From Nitrospirota bacterium (GTDB lineage: Bacteria > Nitrospirota > Nitrospiria > Nitrospirales > Nitrospiraceae): a DNA stretch of 64,000 nt. The notes under the pieces were generated by a model that did not search any database, was not told the DNA's origin, and saw nothing but the letters and a program-made list of their open reading frames with translations. Of this stretch, positions 7,860-14,276 are shown one piece after another (positions within the stretch are counted from its first letter, which is position 1; every line of letters begins with the position of its first letter). The stretch covers positions 1 through 64,000 of the forward strand of contig JAUSMA010000016.1 of assembly GCA_030645475.1 (NCBI GenBank). The letters are read 5' to 3'. Made by a program: the position numbers and the translations under genes.

Positions 7860-8258
7860 ATGGAAATTAGGATCTACTACGAAGACACCGACTGTGGCGG
7901 GGTCGTGTACTACGCCAACTATCTGAAGTATTTCGAGCGGGCTCGTACCGAGTATCTTGAATCGCGCGGCCAGTCGGTTGCGGCGTTAATGGAGCAGGGT
8001 ACCGTCTTTGTTGTGGTGCATGCCGAAGCTGACTACCGCTCACCAGGCCGGTATGGAGAAACATTGGTGATAGAAACCAGCGTGACCGATGTGACTCCGG
8101 CCTCGTTCACTTTTTCCCATGTGCTGCGCGAGAAGGCGAGCGGGCGGGTTGTGGTGGAAGGCTCAGCCCGCCTCGCGGCAACGGATGGCAATGGTAAAGT
8201 ACAGCGCCTCGATAAGGCGATGGTCGCCGCACTACAGTCTGAGCCGCGTTCGGCTTGA
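7860..8258 (+). CDS. ybgC: YbgC-type acyl-CoA thioesterase (hot-dog fold)
   Basis: A 132-residue single hot-dog-domain protein. It has the family signature YYEDTDCGGVVYYANYLKYF, whose Asp (D12 in the DTD block) is the catalytic residue in 4-hydroxybenzoyl-CoA thioesterase relatives. YbgC proteins hydrolyse short-chain acyl-CoA or acyl-ACP and are usually next to tol-pal. Here no tol-pal gene is adjacent, so the link is not visible. The ATG has no clear Shine-Dalgarno. Repeats flank the gene on both sides (7816-7841 and 8262-8348). Assignment to YbgC rather than another hot-dog thioesterase is based on length and the N-terminal signature. Confidence 0.85.
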   Translation: MEIRIYYEDTDCGGVVYYANYLKYFERARTEYLESRGQSVAALMEQGTVFVVVHAEADYRSPGRYGETLVIETSVTDVTPASFTFSHVLREKASGRVVVEGSARLAATDGNGKVQRLDKAMVAALQSEPRSA

Positions 8259-8261
8259 AGT

Positions 8262-8348
8262 CGTCGTTCGTGAAGCGTGAAGCGCAAGACGGAAGTGGTC
8301 GTCATGCTTTGCGAGATACGAGTGACGCTTCACGAGAGACGTGTGAAG
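8262..8348. repeat. R2-type GAAGCG/CGCTTC inverted repeat
   Basis: TCGTTCGTGAAGCGTGAAGC at the left faces GACGCTTCACGAGAGACG at the right, giving a long imperfect palindrome. The same words occur in the 1916-2125 cluster. Confidence 0.6.
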
Positions 8349-8363
8349 CGAAGGAGTCACTAA

Positions 8364-8477
8364 ATGGACAAGCTCGGAACCTGGCTCGCCATCACCGGCG
8401 TCGCGATAGGATTTATGGTACTCGGTTGGCTGCTGTTTTCTGATAATCCGTCGGATAAGAACAAGAAGAAGCCGTAG
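8364..8477 (+). CDS. Small single-pass membrane protein (37 aa)
   Basis: ATG 8364 to TAG 8475-8477 encodes 37 residues: a short polar N-terminus, one hydrophobic helix (WLAITGVAIGFMVLGWLLF) and a Lys-rich tail (DKNKKKP), so the C-terminus is expected in the cytoplasm. A strong AAGGAG lies 8 nt upstream, which is the main reason to call so short a gene. It lies between ybgC and the gene cassette. The function is unknown. Confidence 0.6.
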   Translation: MDKLGTWLAITGVAIGFMVLGWLLFSDNPSDKNKKKP

Positions 8478-8527
8478 CTCACTCGCAAGCAGTCCGTCCC
8501 CGCTCAGTCTTCACCATCGCCAGAGCT

Positions 8528-8594
8528 ACCTAACAAGGTTGTGGTTCAGCGGCGGGCCGCCCAGCGGGCCGTCCGCTGCAAGCGCTTGTTAGGT
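8528..8594 (-). other. attC recombination site of an integron-type gene cassette
   Basis: Read on the minus strand, the 67-bp site starts with ACCTAACAAG (R'') and ends with CTTGTTAGGT (R'), a perfect 10-bp complement. Inside, CAGCGGACGG pairs with CCGCCGCTG and leaves one extrahelical A. An unpaired spacer separates the two stems, and a GC-rich loop closes the fold. This is the architecture of attC sites recognised by integron integrases as folded single strands. It begins 21 bp after the stop codon of the minus-strand gene, as in a standard cassette. Confidence 0.85.
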
Positions 8595-8615
8595 GGGGCT
8601 CGGGATAGCGTTTCA

Positions 8616-9410
8616 TCACAGCGTCCTCCCTTTGCGATCGCGCCTATCGAGAGTTGCCTGCGCGTCAATCGTGGTTACGTGCGTTGTGGCGACAGGCACC
8701 TCAAACCCAACGATCTCTGCGGCGGGGTACTTATGCTGCAGGTGCGCGAGCAAGGCAGCGTCCTCCCGACGGTCGATTGGGCCTTCGACAATTAGCCAGC
8801 CGCCCTTCGTCGAGGCTTCCAGGACGTCAAGAACGCAGCGCGGGGGAAGCGAGGCCCACATTGCACTCTTGGCGAACCTGCTGTACCTGGGTGAGAAGTG
8901 GTTCGGAAGTAGATTGATCCCCTCGTCCACTTCGATCATCACTCCGTCTAGCGACGCACAGCGGTAGAAGTCGCCGAGTCCAGCATATGCGCACTTGCGC
9001 AGCGTCCCCGACGCGGTGCGCACACATCGGGTACCCAGCAGGGTCGATGTGATCTGTTCGAAGACACCATGGACAAATGGTCCGAGGTCAGCGCGATACC
9101 AGAGGAGGCGATAGTCGTCAGTGCCGGCAAGAGCCTCAAGCTGTACAACCGCGCCCGTAATCTCGGCTGACAGGGTGTTGTGCTTCTCAAGCGTCGTTTC
9201 AATCGTCTGTTGGTCACCCGGTCGCACCGACTTCATGGCCTTACGGAGCGACGCATCGAGGCGCCTCGACTTCACTTCTACGAACAGACGCTCGCCGTCC
9301 CTCTGAGCGAGCAGGTCCGGCCTCTTGTCAGTTGACACGGTCAGCTGCTCGACTACGAACCCGAGTCGCTGCAGCATGTCACGAACATGCTCTTGGTCGT
9401 GATCGCGCAT
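8616..9410 (-). CDS. Cassette-borne protein with a PD-(D/E)xK nuclease-like N-terminus
   Basis: A 264-residue protein without signal or membrane segments. The first ~60 residues contain RPDLLAQRDGERLFVEVKSR, that is D32, E45 and K47, with the spacing of a PD-(D/E)xK restriction-endonuclease fold. The remaining ~200 residues match nothing I recognise; they contain one cluster of aromatic residues and a segment AEIVGFEVPVATTHV near the end. The ATG lies only a few bases inside the cassette start, with AGAGGGA immediately upstream, typical of cassettes that use little leader. A DNA-processing or defence role is an inference from the fold and from the cassette setting. A non-catalytic reading is possible. 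Confidence 0.7.
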   Translation of the reverse strand: MRDHDQEHVRDMLQRLGFVVEQLTVSTDKRPDLLAQRDGERLFVEVKSRRLDASLRKAMKSVRPGDQQTIETTLEKHNTLSAEITGAVVQLEALAGTDDYRLLWYRADLGPFVHGVFEQITSTLLGTRCVRTASGTLRKCAYAGLGDFYRCASLDGVMIEVDEGINLLPNHFSPRYSRFAKSAMWASLPPRCVLDVLEASTKGGWLIVEGPIDRREDAALLAHLQHKYPAAEIVGFEVPVATTHVTTIDAQATLDRRDRKGRTL

Positions 9411-9544
9411 TCCCTCTACCTAACTATGTATTATCTGGTTCCGTATAAGATGCCACACGTTTTAAGGCAGCGGATAAGGCCCGTACGGTATCCTGCCAGG
9501 ATTGGCGCTCTAAGTCCAAGGGTGTTCTTGTCGGTTTTGCGACG

Positions 9545-10195
9545 TTAGGAGTGGGGCTTCGCGAAGCCGTCTATCCGGAGACTCTCTGCTACGTTCCGTC
9601 CATCGACGTACACATCGGCTACGGTACGGTCGTAGACATCTCGTCCATGCGGGACGATGCGGATTGGTCCGCTGCGAAGCAATTCTTCCAGCCGCAGCCT
9701 GGCTGCCTGTCCGCCCGGCTCGTTCAGTTCCGGGGTGTCGATGCCTCGGAGTCTGACGCGCTCGGTCCCATAGCGAAAGGTGTCACCGTCGACCACGTAG
9801 ACCTGCCGACCGTCCACTGTGCGCTCAATGCCACCGAGTGGTGCGGCAGCTTGTCGACGGAGCATCGATCGGAGACTTTTACTGCTGGATCGTCGCAGCC
9901 CTTTGGGCTTCTTGTGAGGATGGAGTCCCTTTTCACGGTGAGGCCGGTGGGGACGGACGGTGCTCCCGGCTCGTGGTTCGGGCTTCCAACAAAGATCGCA
10001 GGAGGAACGTGGGTCGGTGATGGCGGCATCGGGCGATAACGGAGCGGTGGGTAAGGAGGAGGGCGGCGCGGTGGTTGGCTGAGTCAGCCCCTCATGAGGC
10101 ATGGCGAACAAGCAGAGGATGGTCCAGAGGGCGATCAGAAGACAGCTGCAGGGGGCATGTCTCACGACGCGCAATATGTGTCGGAATCGTTCCAT
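9545..10195 (-). CDS. Secreted thermonuclease (staphylococcal-nuclease-like)
   Basis: A 216-residue protein. The N-terminus has a signal sequence (hydrophobic run LLIALWTILCLFAMP at about 20-34). A ~70-residue Pro/Arg/Ser-rich linker follows, and the SNase domain occupies roughly 120-216. The domain shows VYVVDGDTFRYG, VRLRGIDTPEL (the Arg and the Asp of the active site) and GRDVYDRTVADVYVDG (second Arg). The C-terminal helix region is shorter than in S. aureus nuclease, as is common for bacterial single-domain members. Extracytoplasmic DNA/RNA degradation is the expected role. The next gene upstream is on the other strand. Confidence 0.85.
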   Translation of the reverse strand: MERFRHILRVVRHAPCSCLLIALWTILCLFAMPHEGLTQPTTAPPSSLPTAPLSPDAAITDPRSSCDLCWKPEPRAGSTVRPHRPHREKGLHPHKKPKGLRRSSSKSLRSMLRRQAAAPLGGIERTVDGRQVYVVDGDTFRYGTERVRLRGIDTPELNEPGGQAARLRLEELLRSGPIRIVPHGRDVYDRTVADVYVDGRNVAESLRIDGFAKPHS

Positions 10196-10329
10196 ACGAT
10201 AAGTTGCTCAGCAGGGTTTGTGCCAGAAGAAGGGGGCCGCTCCCGTTTTGTTGACAATGCAGAAATTCGCATGCTGAAATGTCCGCATGTCGATTGGAAA
10301 GATGTAACGAAATAGAAGGGGGCCGGACT

Positions 10330-10563
10330 ATGGATATGATGGGACGTGTGGGGCTGATCGAGATTCCGATCTTGATCGCGCCTGACCAAAAGATCTGGAT
10401 GGATCGCATGATTAAGGAAGGCAAGATTGCCATTCCTCCAGGCGGGACGCTGGAAAAAGGTTCGCTCTATTCGATGTTTGTCCGCATGCTCCTGCATAAC
10501 GCGATGGAAGAGCAGAAGCGGCAGGAAGTGTTGGATATGGAGGACGAGGACGACGACGAATAG
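10330..10563 (+). CDS. Hypothetical protein with acidic C-terminus (77 aa)
   Basis: The start at ATG 10330 is chosen because GAAGGGGG lies about 9 nt upstream; an ATG at 10279 would add 17 residues without a good site. The protein begins MDMMGRVGLIEIPILIAPDQ, has a helical middle with many charged residues, and ends with an unbroken acidic run (MEDEDDDE). No known domain is recognised. It lies divergent from the thermonuclease gene. Confidence 0.55.
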   Translation: MDMMGRVGLIEIPILIAPDQKIWMDRMIKEGKIAIPPGGTLEKGSLYSMFVRMLLHNAMEEQKRQEVLDMEDEDDDE

Positions 10564-10872
10564 AGAGGTTGCTGAAACCCTTCGTCAGGTTCTGATCGCT
10601 TCGCTCAAGGGCTCAACGTATTCAGTATACGTTGGGCCCTTAAGCTATCTGCAGCATTGCTGGCTGGTAGGTTTGACCAGCCTCCCAGGAGCCTGCGGCT
10701 GTATCGAAACCGGTTCGGCTAGTATCTCGGGCGATACATCCGTAAAGAGCCTATACCTATAGCTGATAGCGTATAGCCAGAGCTAACAACTGACCGCTCA
10801 TTCTTTTCCTGCCATATGCTATCAGCCATAAGCTCTTTGCTCTCTGGCCATACGCCATCAGCCATCAGCTCT
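10564..10872. repeat. Intergenic region with a variant R1 hairpin and R2 repeats
   Basis: About 309 bp without a gene. At 10608-10642 a strong palindrome (AAGGGCTCAACGTAT, loop, ATACGTTGGGCCCTT) occupies the same place as the inner hairpin of R1, flanked by the R1-like words GCTGAAAC and CAGCATTGCTGGC. From 10747 to 10870 several R2 words follow in both orientations (CTATAGCTGATAGCGTATAG, CATATGCTATCAGCCATAAG, CCATACGCCATCAGCC). Confidence 0.7.
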
Positions 10873-12156
10873 TCAAAGTTCTTTGAAGGCGGAATGCGCG
10901 GCTTTGATCGTGTAATCGATATCGCGGCTTGAATGGGCGGTTGAGAGGAAGGCGGCCTCGAATTGAGAGGGAGCCAAGTAGACTCCCTGCTCCAGCATCG
11001 CGTGAAAGAATTGTCCGTATCGCTTTGTGTCTGACAGTTTAGCGGTATTCCAGTTCACCACCGGTCCTGAGGTAAAGAAGGCGCCCAGCATTGAACCGAC
11101 TCTGGTTTGTGTGAGAGGTACACCCGCTTTTTTCGCGGCCGCTCCAATCCCGTTGGCCAGCGCGGCCGATTGTTCGTTCAACTTCTTATAGACCCCGCGG
11201 CGCTTGAGCTGCTTGAGTGTTTCAATGCCGGCGGACACGGCTAACGGATTTCCCGACAAGGTTCCTGCCTGATAGACCGGCCCGGATGGCGCGATCAGAT
11301 CCATGATCTCTTTCCGTCCTCCGTAGGCGCCGACCGGCAAGCCTCCGCCGATGATTTTCCCCAATACCGTCAGATCCGGCGTAATGCCATAGAGCGTTTG
11401 GGCTCCGCCGTACGCGACTCGAAAGCCGGAAATCACTTCGTCGAAAATCAGGAGGATGTCGTTTTCTGCGGTGAGTCGTCTGAGAGACGAAAGAAACTCA
11501 GGGGTCGGCGGCACGACGCCCATGTTCCCTGCAATGGGCTCCAAAATAATGCAGGCCAACGTATTCCGATGTTCTTTGATGATCTGTTGCACCGCTTGGA
11601 TGTCGTTATACGGCACGGTCAAGGTGTGTTTGGCAAAGTCAGCCGGGACTCCCAGCGAATCCGGTATTCCCAGCGTGGCCAGACCCGAGCCGGCTTTCGC
11701 CAGCAAATAATCGCTGTGGCCGTGATAGCAGCCTTCGAACTTGAGGATGTTGTCTCGCTTCGTAAAGCCACGGGCGACTCGAATGGCGCTCATGACCGCT
11801 TCGGTACCGGAACTGACCAGCCGGACCTTCTCCATCGAGGGGAAAGCTTGATTGATCATGCGGGCGAGCGTGACTTCCAGCTCGGTCGGTGCGCCGTAGC
11901 TGGTGCCGTTTGCGGCGGCCTTTTTGATCGTGCTGATCACCGATGGGGCGGCATGGCCCAAAATCATCGGGCCCCATGACAGTACGTAGTCGATGTAGGT
12001 GTTCCCATCGACGTCGTAGAGGCGGGCGCCTTTGGCGCGTTTGATAAACCGGGGTTGGCCTCCGACCGAGCGAAAGGCCCGCACCGGACTATTCACGCCA
12101 CCGGGAATCAACAGTTGTGCGTCGGCAAACAGTTTGGCTGAACGAGTCGTTTTCAT
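10873..12156 (-). CDS. hemL: Glutamate-1-semialdehyde 2,1-aminomutase
   Basis: Converts glutamate-1-semialdehyde to 5-aminolevulinate in the C5 tetrapyrrole pathway, using pyridoxal phosphate. From ATG 12156 the protein is 427 residues. It opens [20 protein letters not shown] and NSPVRAF, then has the cofactor-site blocks [17 protein letters not shown] and [18 protein letters not shown] with the Schiff-base lysine. An in-frame ATG at 12177 would add seven residues; I prefer 12156 because family members start there and a TACTGT box stands 11 nt upstream. The gene appears monocistronic, with a repeat-filled gap after it. Confidence 0.92.
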   Translation of the reverse strand: MKTTRSAKLFADAQLLIPGGVNSPVRAFRSVGGQPRFIKRAKGARLYDVDGNTYIDYVLSWGPMILGHAAPSVISTIKKAAANGTSYGAPTELEVTLARMINQAFPSMEKVRLVSSGTEAVMSAIRVARGFTKRDNILKFEGCYHGHSDYLLAKAGSGLATLGIPDSLGVPADFAKHTLTVPYNDIQAVQQIIKEHRNTLACIILEPIAGNMGVVPPTPEFLSSLRRLTAENDILLIFDEVISGFRVAYGGAQTLYGITPDLTVLGKIIGGGLPVGAYGGRKEIMDLIAPSGPVYQAGTLSGNPLAVSAGIETLKQLKRRGVYKKLNEQSAALANGIGAAAKKAGVPLTQTRVGSMLGAFFTSGPVVNWNTAKLSDTKRYGQFFHAMLEQGVYLAPSQFEAAFLSTAHSSRDIDYTIKAAHSAFKEL

Positions 12157-12177
12157 AATGGGGGCGCACAGTACCAT

Positions 12178-12425
12178 GTGGCAGAGCCTCGGTCAAGAAA
12201 GAGCAGGTCCTCGTGGCGTGGTCGAGCGACTGGGGCCAAAAAGTGTCTGAAGAGATACGCCTCTCAGCATTTTTGATACAGGATCATAAATCCAAGGGAT
12301 AGGGACTTTTCGTAATCCCTTGCAAATATGTCGATTCATGTTACGAATCGAGTGCGGCCTGAGTCTTGCCTAACTAGACAAGCATGAGACAGAGCTCTAG
12401 ATAGTAATTTGCTAAAGGATGAGTG
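12178..12425. other. Gene-free gap with two small hairpins
   Basis: AAGGGAT near 12293 can pair with ATCCCTT near 12317, and CGATTC near 12332 with GAATCG near 12344. They lie 80-130 bp upstream of the small Cys-protein gene, so they could belong to its leader or to a small RNA. No further support is visible. Confidence 0.25.
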
Positions 12426-12665
12426 ATGAGAATTGTGTGTTCGTGGTGCCGGCAAGAAGGAGTTACTTCACTGGTGGGGGAGAAGGCGCCTCTCGACGAT
12501 GCGCGTGAAACGCACGGGATTTGCGTCTTTCATCGCCATGACGTGCAAGCTCGCTGGCAGGCATCGGCTCGCACCGTCTCGTACTCTGGAACAGCGACCG
12601 GATTGTCTTCTGTGCTCTTCCGCTGGACAGGCCTTCTGAACGTGGCCAAGAGGCTGCGCCCCTAG
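12426..12665 (+). CDS. Small Cys/His-containing protein
   Basis: A 79-residue protein starting MRIVCSWCRQEGVTSL with a second cluster ETHGICVFHRHD, giving a C-x2-C ... H-x2-C-x2-H pattern compatible with a small zinc-binding knuckle. AAAGGATG lies shortly upstream of ATG 12426; a GTG at 12423 is in frame but less likely. The second half (SYSGTATGLSSVLFRWTGLL) has no obvious domain and ends at the edge of a repeat region, so the C-terminus may have been altered by the repeat. The function is unknown. Confidence 0.5.
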   Translation: MRIVCSWCRQEGVTSLVGEKAPLDDARETHGICVFHRHDVQARWQASARTVSYSGTATGLSSVLFRWTGLLNVAKRLRP

Positions 12666-12740
12666 CAGGCTGCGGAATAACTCGGTGTATGCGAAAAATT
12701 GGCCCAAATACTTCGAGTGGCACCTCGGCTTGAACAACCA

Positions 12741-12864
12741 CAGGATGCTCAAAAAGGCCGTCCAGCAAGGCCGCAACGAGCGAAGAGGCGAGACGTACTG
12801 GTTGGTACGTTGAGCCTCTTCGTGAAGCGAGAACGCCGCTGGCGGACTTTTTCAGCATCCTGCT
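12741..12864. repeat. R1 palindromic repeat, copy in inverse orientation
   Basis: Reads AGGATGCTCAAAAAGGCC ... GGACTTTTTCAGCATCCT, so it is R1 on the minus strand. Homology with copy 55942-56066 continues about 55 bp beyond the R1 end (12685-12740, with the counterpart near 56067-56125), which suggests a longer original unit. Confidence 0.85.
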
Positions 12865-12899
12865 AGGATCGTGCATTTCTCCGTCGATAGTATGAGGGC

Positions 12900-13415
12900 T
12901 TAGGTTTCCGGCTTCCGAGTCGGTTGCGTCGTGACGTCTGTCATGCCCCAATGAGCCCGCTTGTTTTTCTCCCGTTCCGATACAGCGAACAACACGTGAA
13001 ACGGCGTCGCTTGTTGCCGGCCCATTCCCGCCTGTCCGTTTCCCCAGGCCTCTCCCGCGTCTCGCAATACCTCAAGCAAGGTTGTGTACTCTTCTTCATC
13101 GTCTGGCAACACCTGTGCCGCATCGGTGATGAGGAGGATATAGCCCTTGGCCGGCAGCCATTCCAGGTCAGCCAGACATTCCTCAAGAGCATCCCAGTTC
13201 TGTCCAAAGTAGTCCGGGAAATCCAAGGCTCTGGCACATTCGCGCAACAGGCCGTCGGTGGTCTGACACTTGGCGCCCTTGATGACTTTCAAGGCAAATC
13301 CGGGTGGTGGATGCACCAGCGATTCAGCGCGCTGTCCTGTTTTTACGATGAGCAATGAGGTCCAGGGAGCTTTCGTCGACTGAAGATAAGTGGATAATGT
13401 GAGCTTCGATATCAT
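12900..13415 (-). CDS. Barstar-family ribonuclease inhibitor
   Basis: A 171-residue cytoplasmic protein. Residues about 43-115 match barstar, with FPDYFGQNWDALEECLADL as the characteristic helix that plugs the RNase active site, followed by GYILLITDAAQVLPDD. The N-terminal ~40 and C-terminal ~45 residues extend beyond classical barstar (about 90 aa). ATG 13413-13415 overlaps the stop of the RNase gene (ATGA), so toxin and inhibitor are translationally coupled, with the toxin first. The expected role is to neutralise the neighbouring barnase-like enzyme before export. Confidence 0.85.
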   Translation of the reverse strand: MISKLTLSTYLQSTKAPWTSLLIVKTGQRAESLVHPPPGFALKVIKGAKCQTTDGLLRECARALDFPDYFGQNWDALEECLADLEWLPAKGYILLITDAAQVLPDDEEEYTTLLEVLRDAGEAWGNGQAGMGRQQATPFHVLFAVSEREKNKRAHWGMTDVTTQPTRKPET

Positions 13416-13873
13416 GGTGTCTCATTCATCGGAGTGAACGTTCGATAATGGTCGCCGCTATAGTAGGCTCTTCCTGTGGCTTGCTCGATGACGATTCGCT
13501 CCGCATCCCGCGAGCGGCCGCGTATCTTGGGATTCACATCGTACTCACGATAGTGGCCGCGAGGCAGTCGTCGTTCACGATTCTGAAATACCCCGCCTCC
13601 GATATATCCGGGGAGGGCCTTGTCCTCATGTTGCCGAATGGCCTCTAGGAGGTCTCGGGCTTTTTGTGGGAAGGCCTGTTCGGCTCGATGCAGTCGATCG
13701 AGAGGTGGTGTGGCATCGTGAAGAGCCGGCCCTGGGGATTGAACGGATGAGACGGAGGCAGATGGTACAGTCGGCTCAGGCGACGAGTCGACGTTGGGGC
13801 AACCGGTGAGGCCACAGAGCAGCAGCCCAGCAAGGACGACGACTATTCCATAGACCTTCCAGATTCGATCCAT
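13412..13873 (-). CDS. Barnase/RNase Sa-type ribonuclease, predicted lipoprotein
   Basis: A 153-residue protein. The N-terminus is a lipoprotein signal (hydrophobic VVVLAGLLLCG, lipobox LTGC with C25). A ~60-residue Ser/Pro-rich linker follows. The catalytic domain (about 85-150) has GGGVFQNRERRLP, then E110 in YREYDV, R126 in AERIVIE and H142 in YYSGDHYRTF; these match the catalytic Glu, Arg and His of microbial guanyl-specific RNases. It overlaps the barstar gene by 4 bp. Secreted RNases with cytoplasmic barstar are known, but a lipid-anchored form is unusual. Surface display for competition or RNA scavenging is an inference. Confidence 0.85.
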   Translation of the reverse strand: MDRIWKVYGIVVVLAGLLLCGLTGCPNVDSSPEPTVPSASVSSVQSPGPALHDATPPLDRLHRAEQAFPQKARDLLEAIRQHEDKALPGYIGGGVFQNRERRLPRGHYREYDVNPKIRGRSRDAERIVIEQATGRAYYSGDHYRTFTPMNETP

Positions 13874-13955
13874 AGTGTCACGTTCGTATCACGAGGCACG
13901 GCAATAGAGGACGAACCCTAGCATGCAGGATCTTGGAGGATCAACGAACCAGCGA

Positions 13956-14082
13956 GCAGGATGCTGAAACAGGCTGCCAGCAGCGTTCTCGCCTCGAAAG
14001 CATCCTCAACGTAGCCAGGGGCTACGCCTCCGGTGCTTCCATCGGCTGCGGCCTTGCTGGACAACCTGTTTGAGCATCCTGC
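13956..14082. repeat. R1 palindromic repeat
   Basis: GCAGGATGCTGAAACAGG ... CCTGTTTGAGCATCCTGC with the inner hairpin CGTAGCC/GGCTACG. It sits in the 403-bp gap 13874-14276 between divergent genes; apart from this element I see nothing recognisable in the gap. Confidence 0.9.
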
Positions 14083-14276
14083 GGAGTGTGCTCGTGCTGT
14101 GCCGGAAGGGTTTTTCCGCAGCCTGTGAGCCAGGAATTGTTGCTATCGTCCATTTGCCAGCGTAGCATCCGATCTGTTCATTTTGTAGAGAATGTTCCCC
14201 TGTCAGGCATCTCCCGGCTAGCTATACGGGCAGGCATGATGGTTGGTTACGTCAGGACGAGTTAACGAGGTATAGA

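Larger units (their letters stand above)
8528..9424 (-). mobile_element. Solitary integron gene cassette
   Basis: On the minus strand the unit runs from a GTTAGGT core site (9424-9418), through one ORF, to an attC ending in GTTAGGT (8534-8528). The nine bases CTACCTAAC are identical at both ends (8526-8534 and 9416-9424 on the plus strand). No integrase gene or further attC is seen nearby, so this is either a dispersed single cassette or the remnant of an array. Confidence 0.8.

Noticed and set aside
9418-9550. A second, VCR-sized attC candidate between CCTAAC at 9419 and GTTAGGA at 9544
   Set aside because: The outer core words face each other, but the inner arms do not pair, so only the core site at 9418-9424 is kept as cassette boundary.
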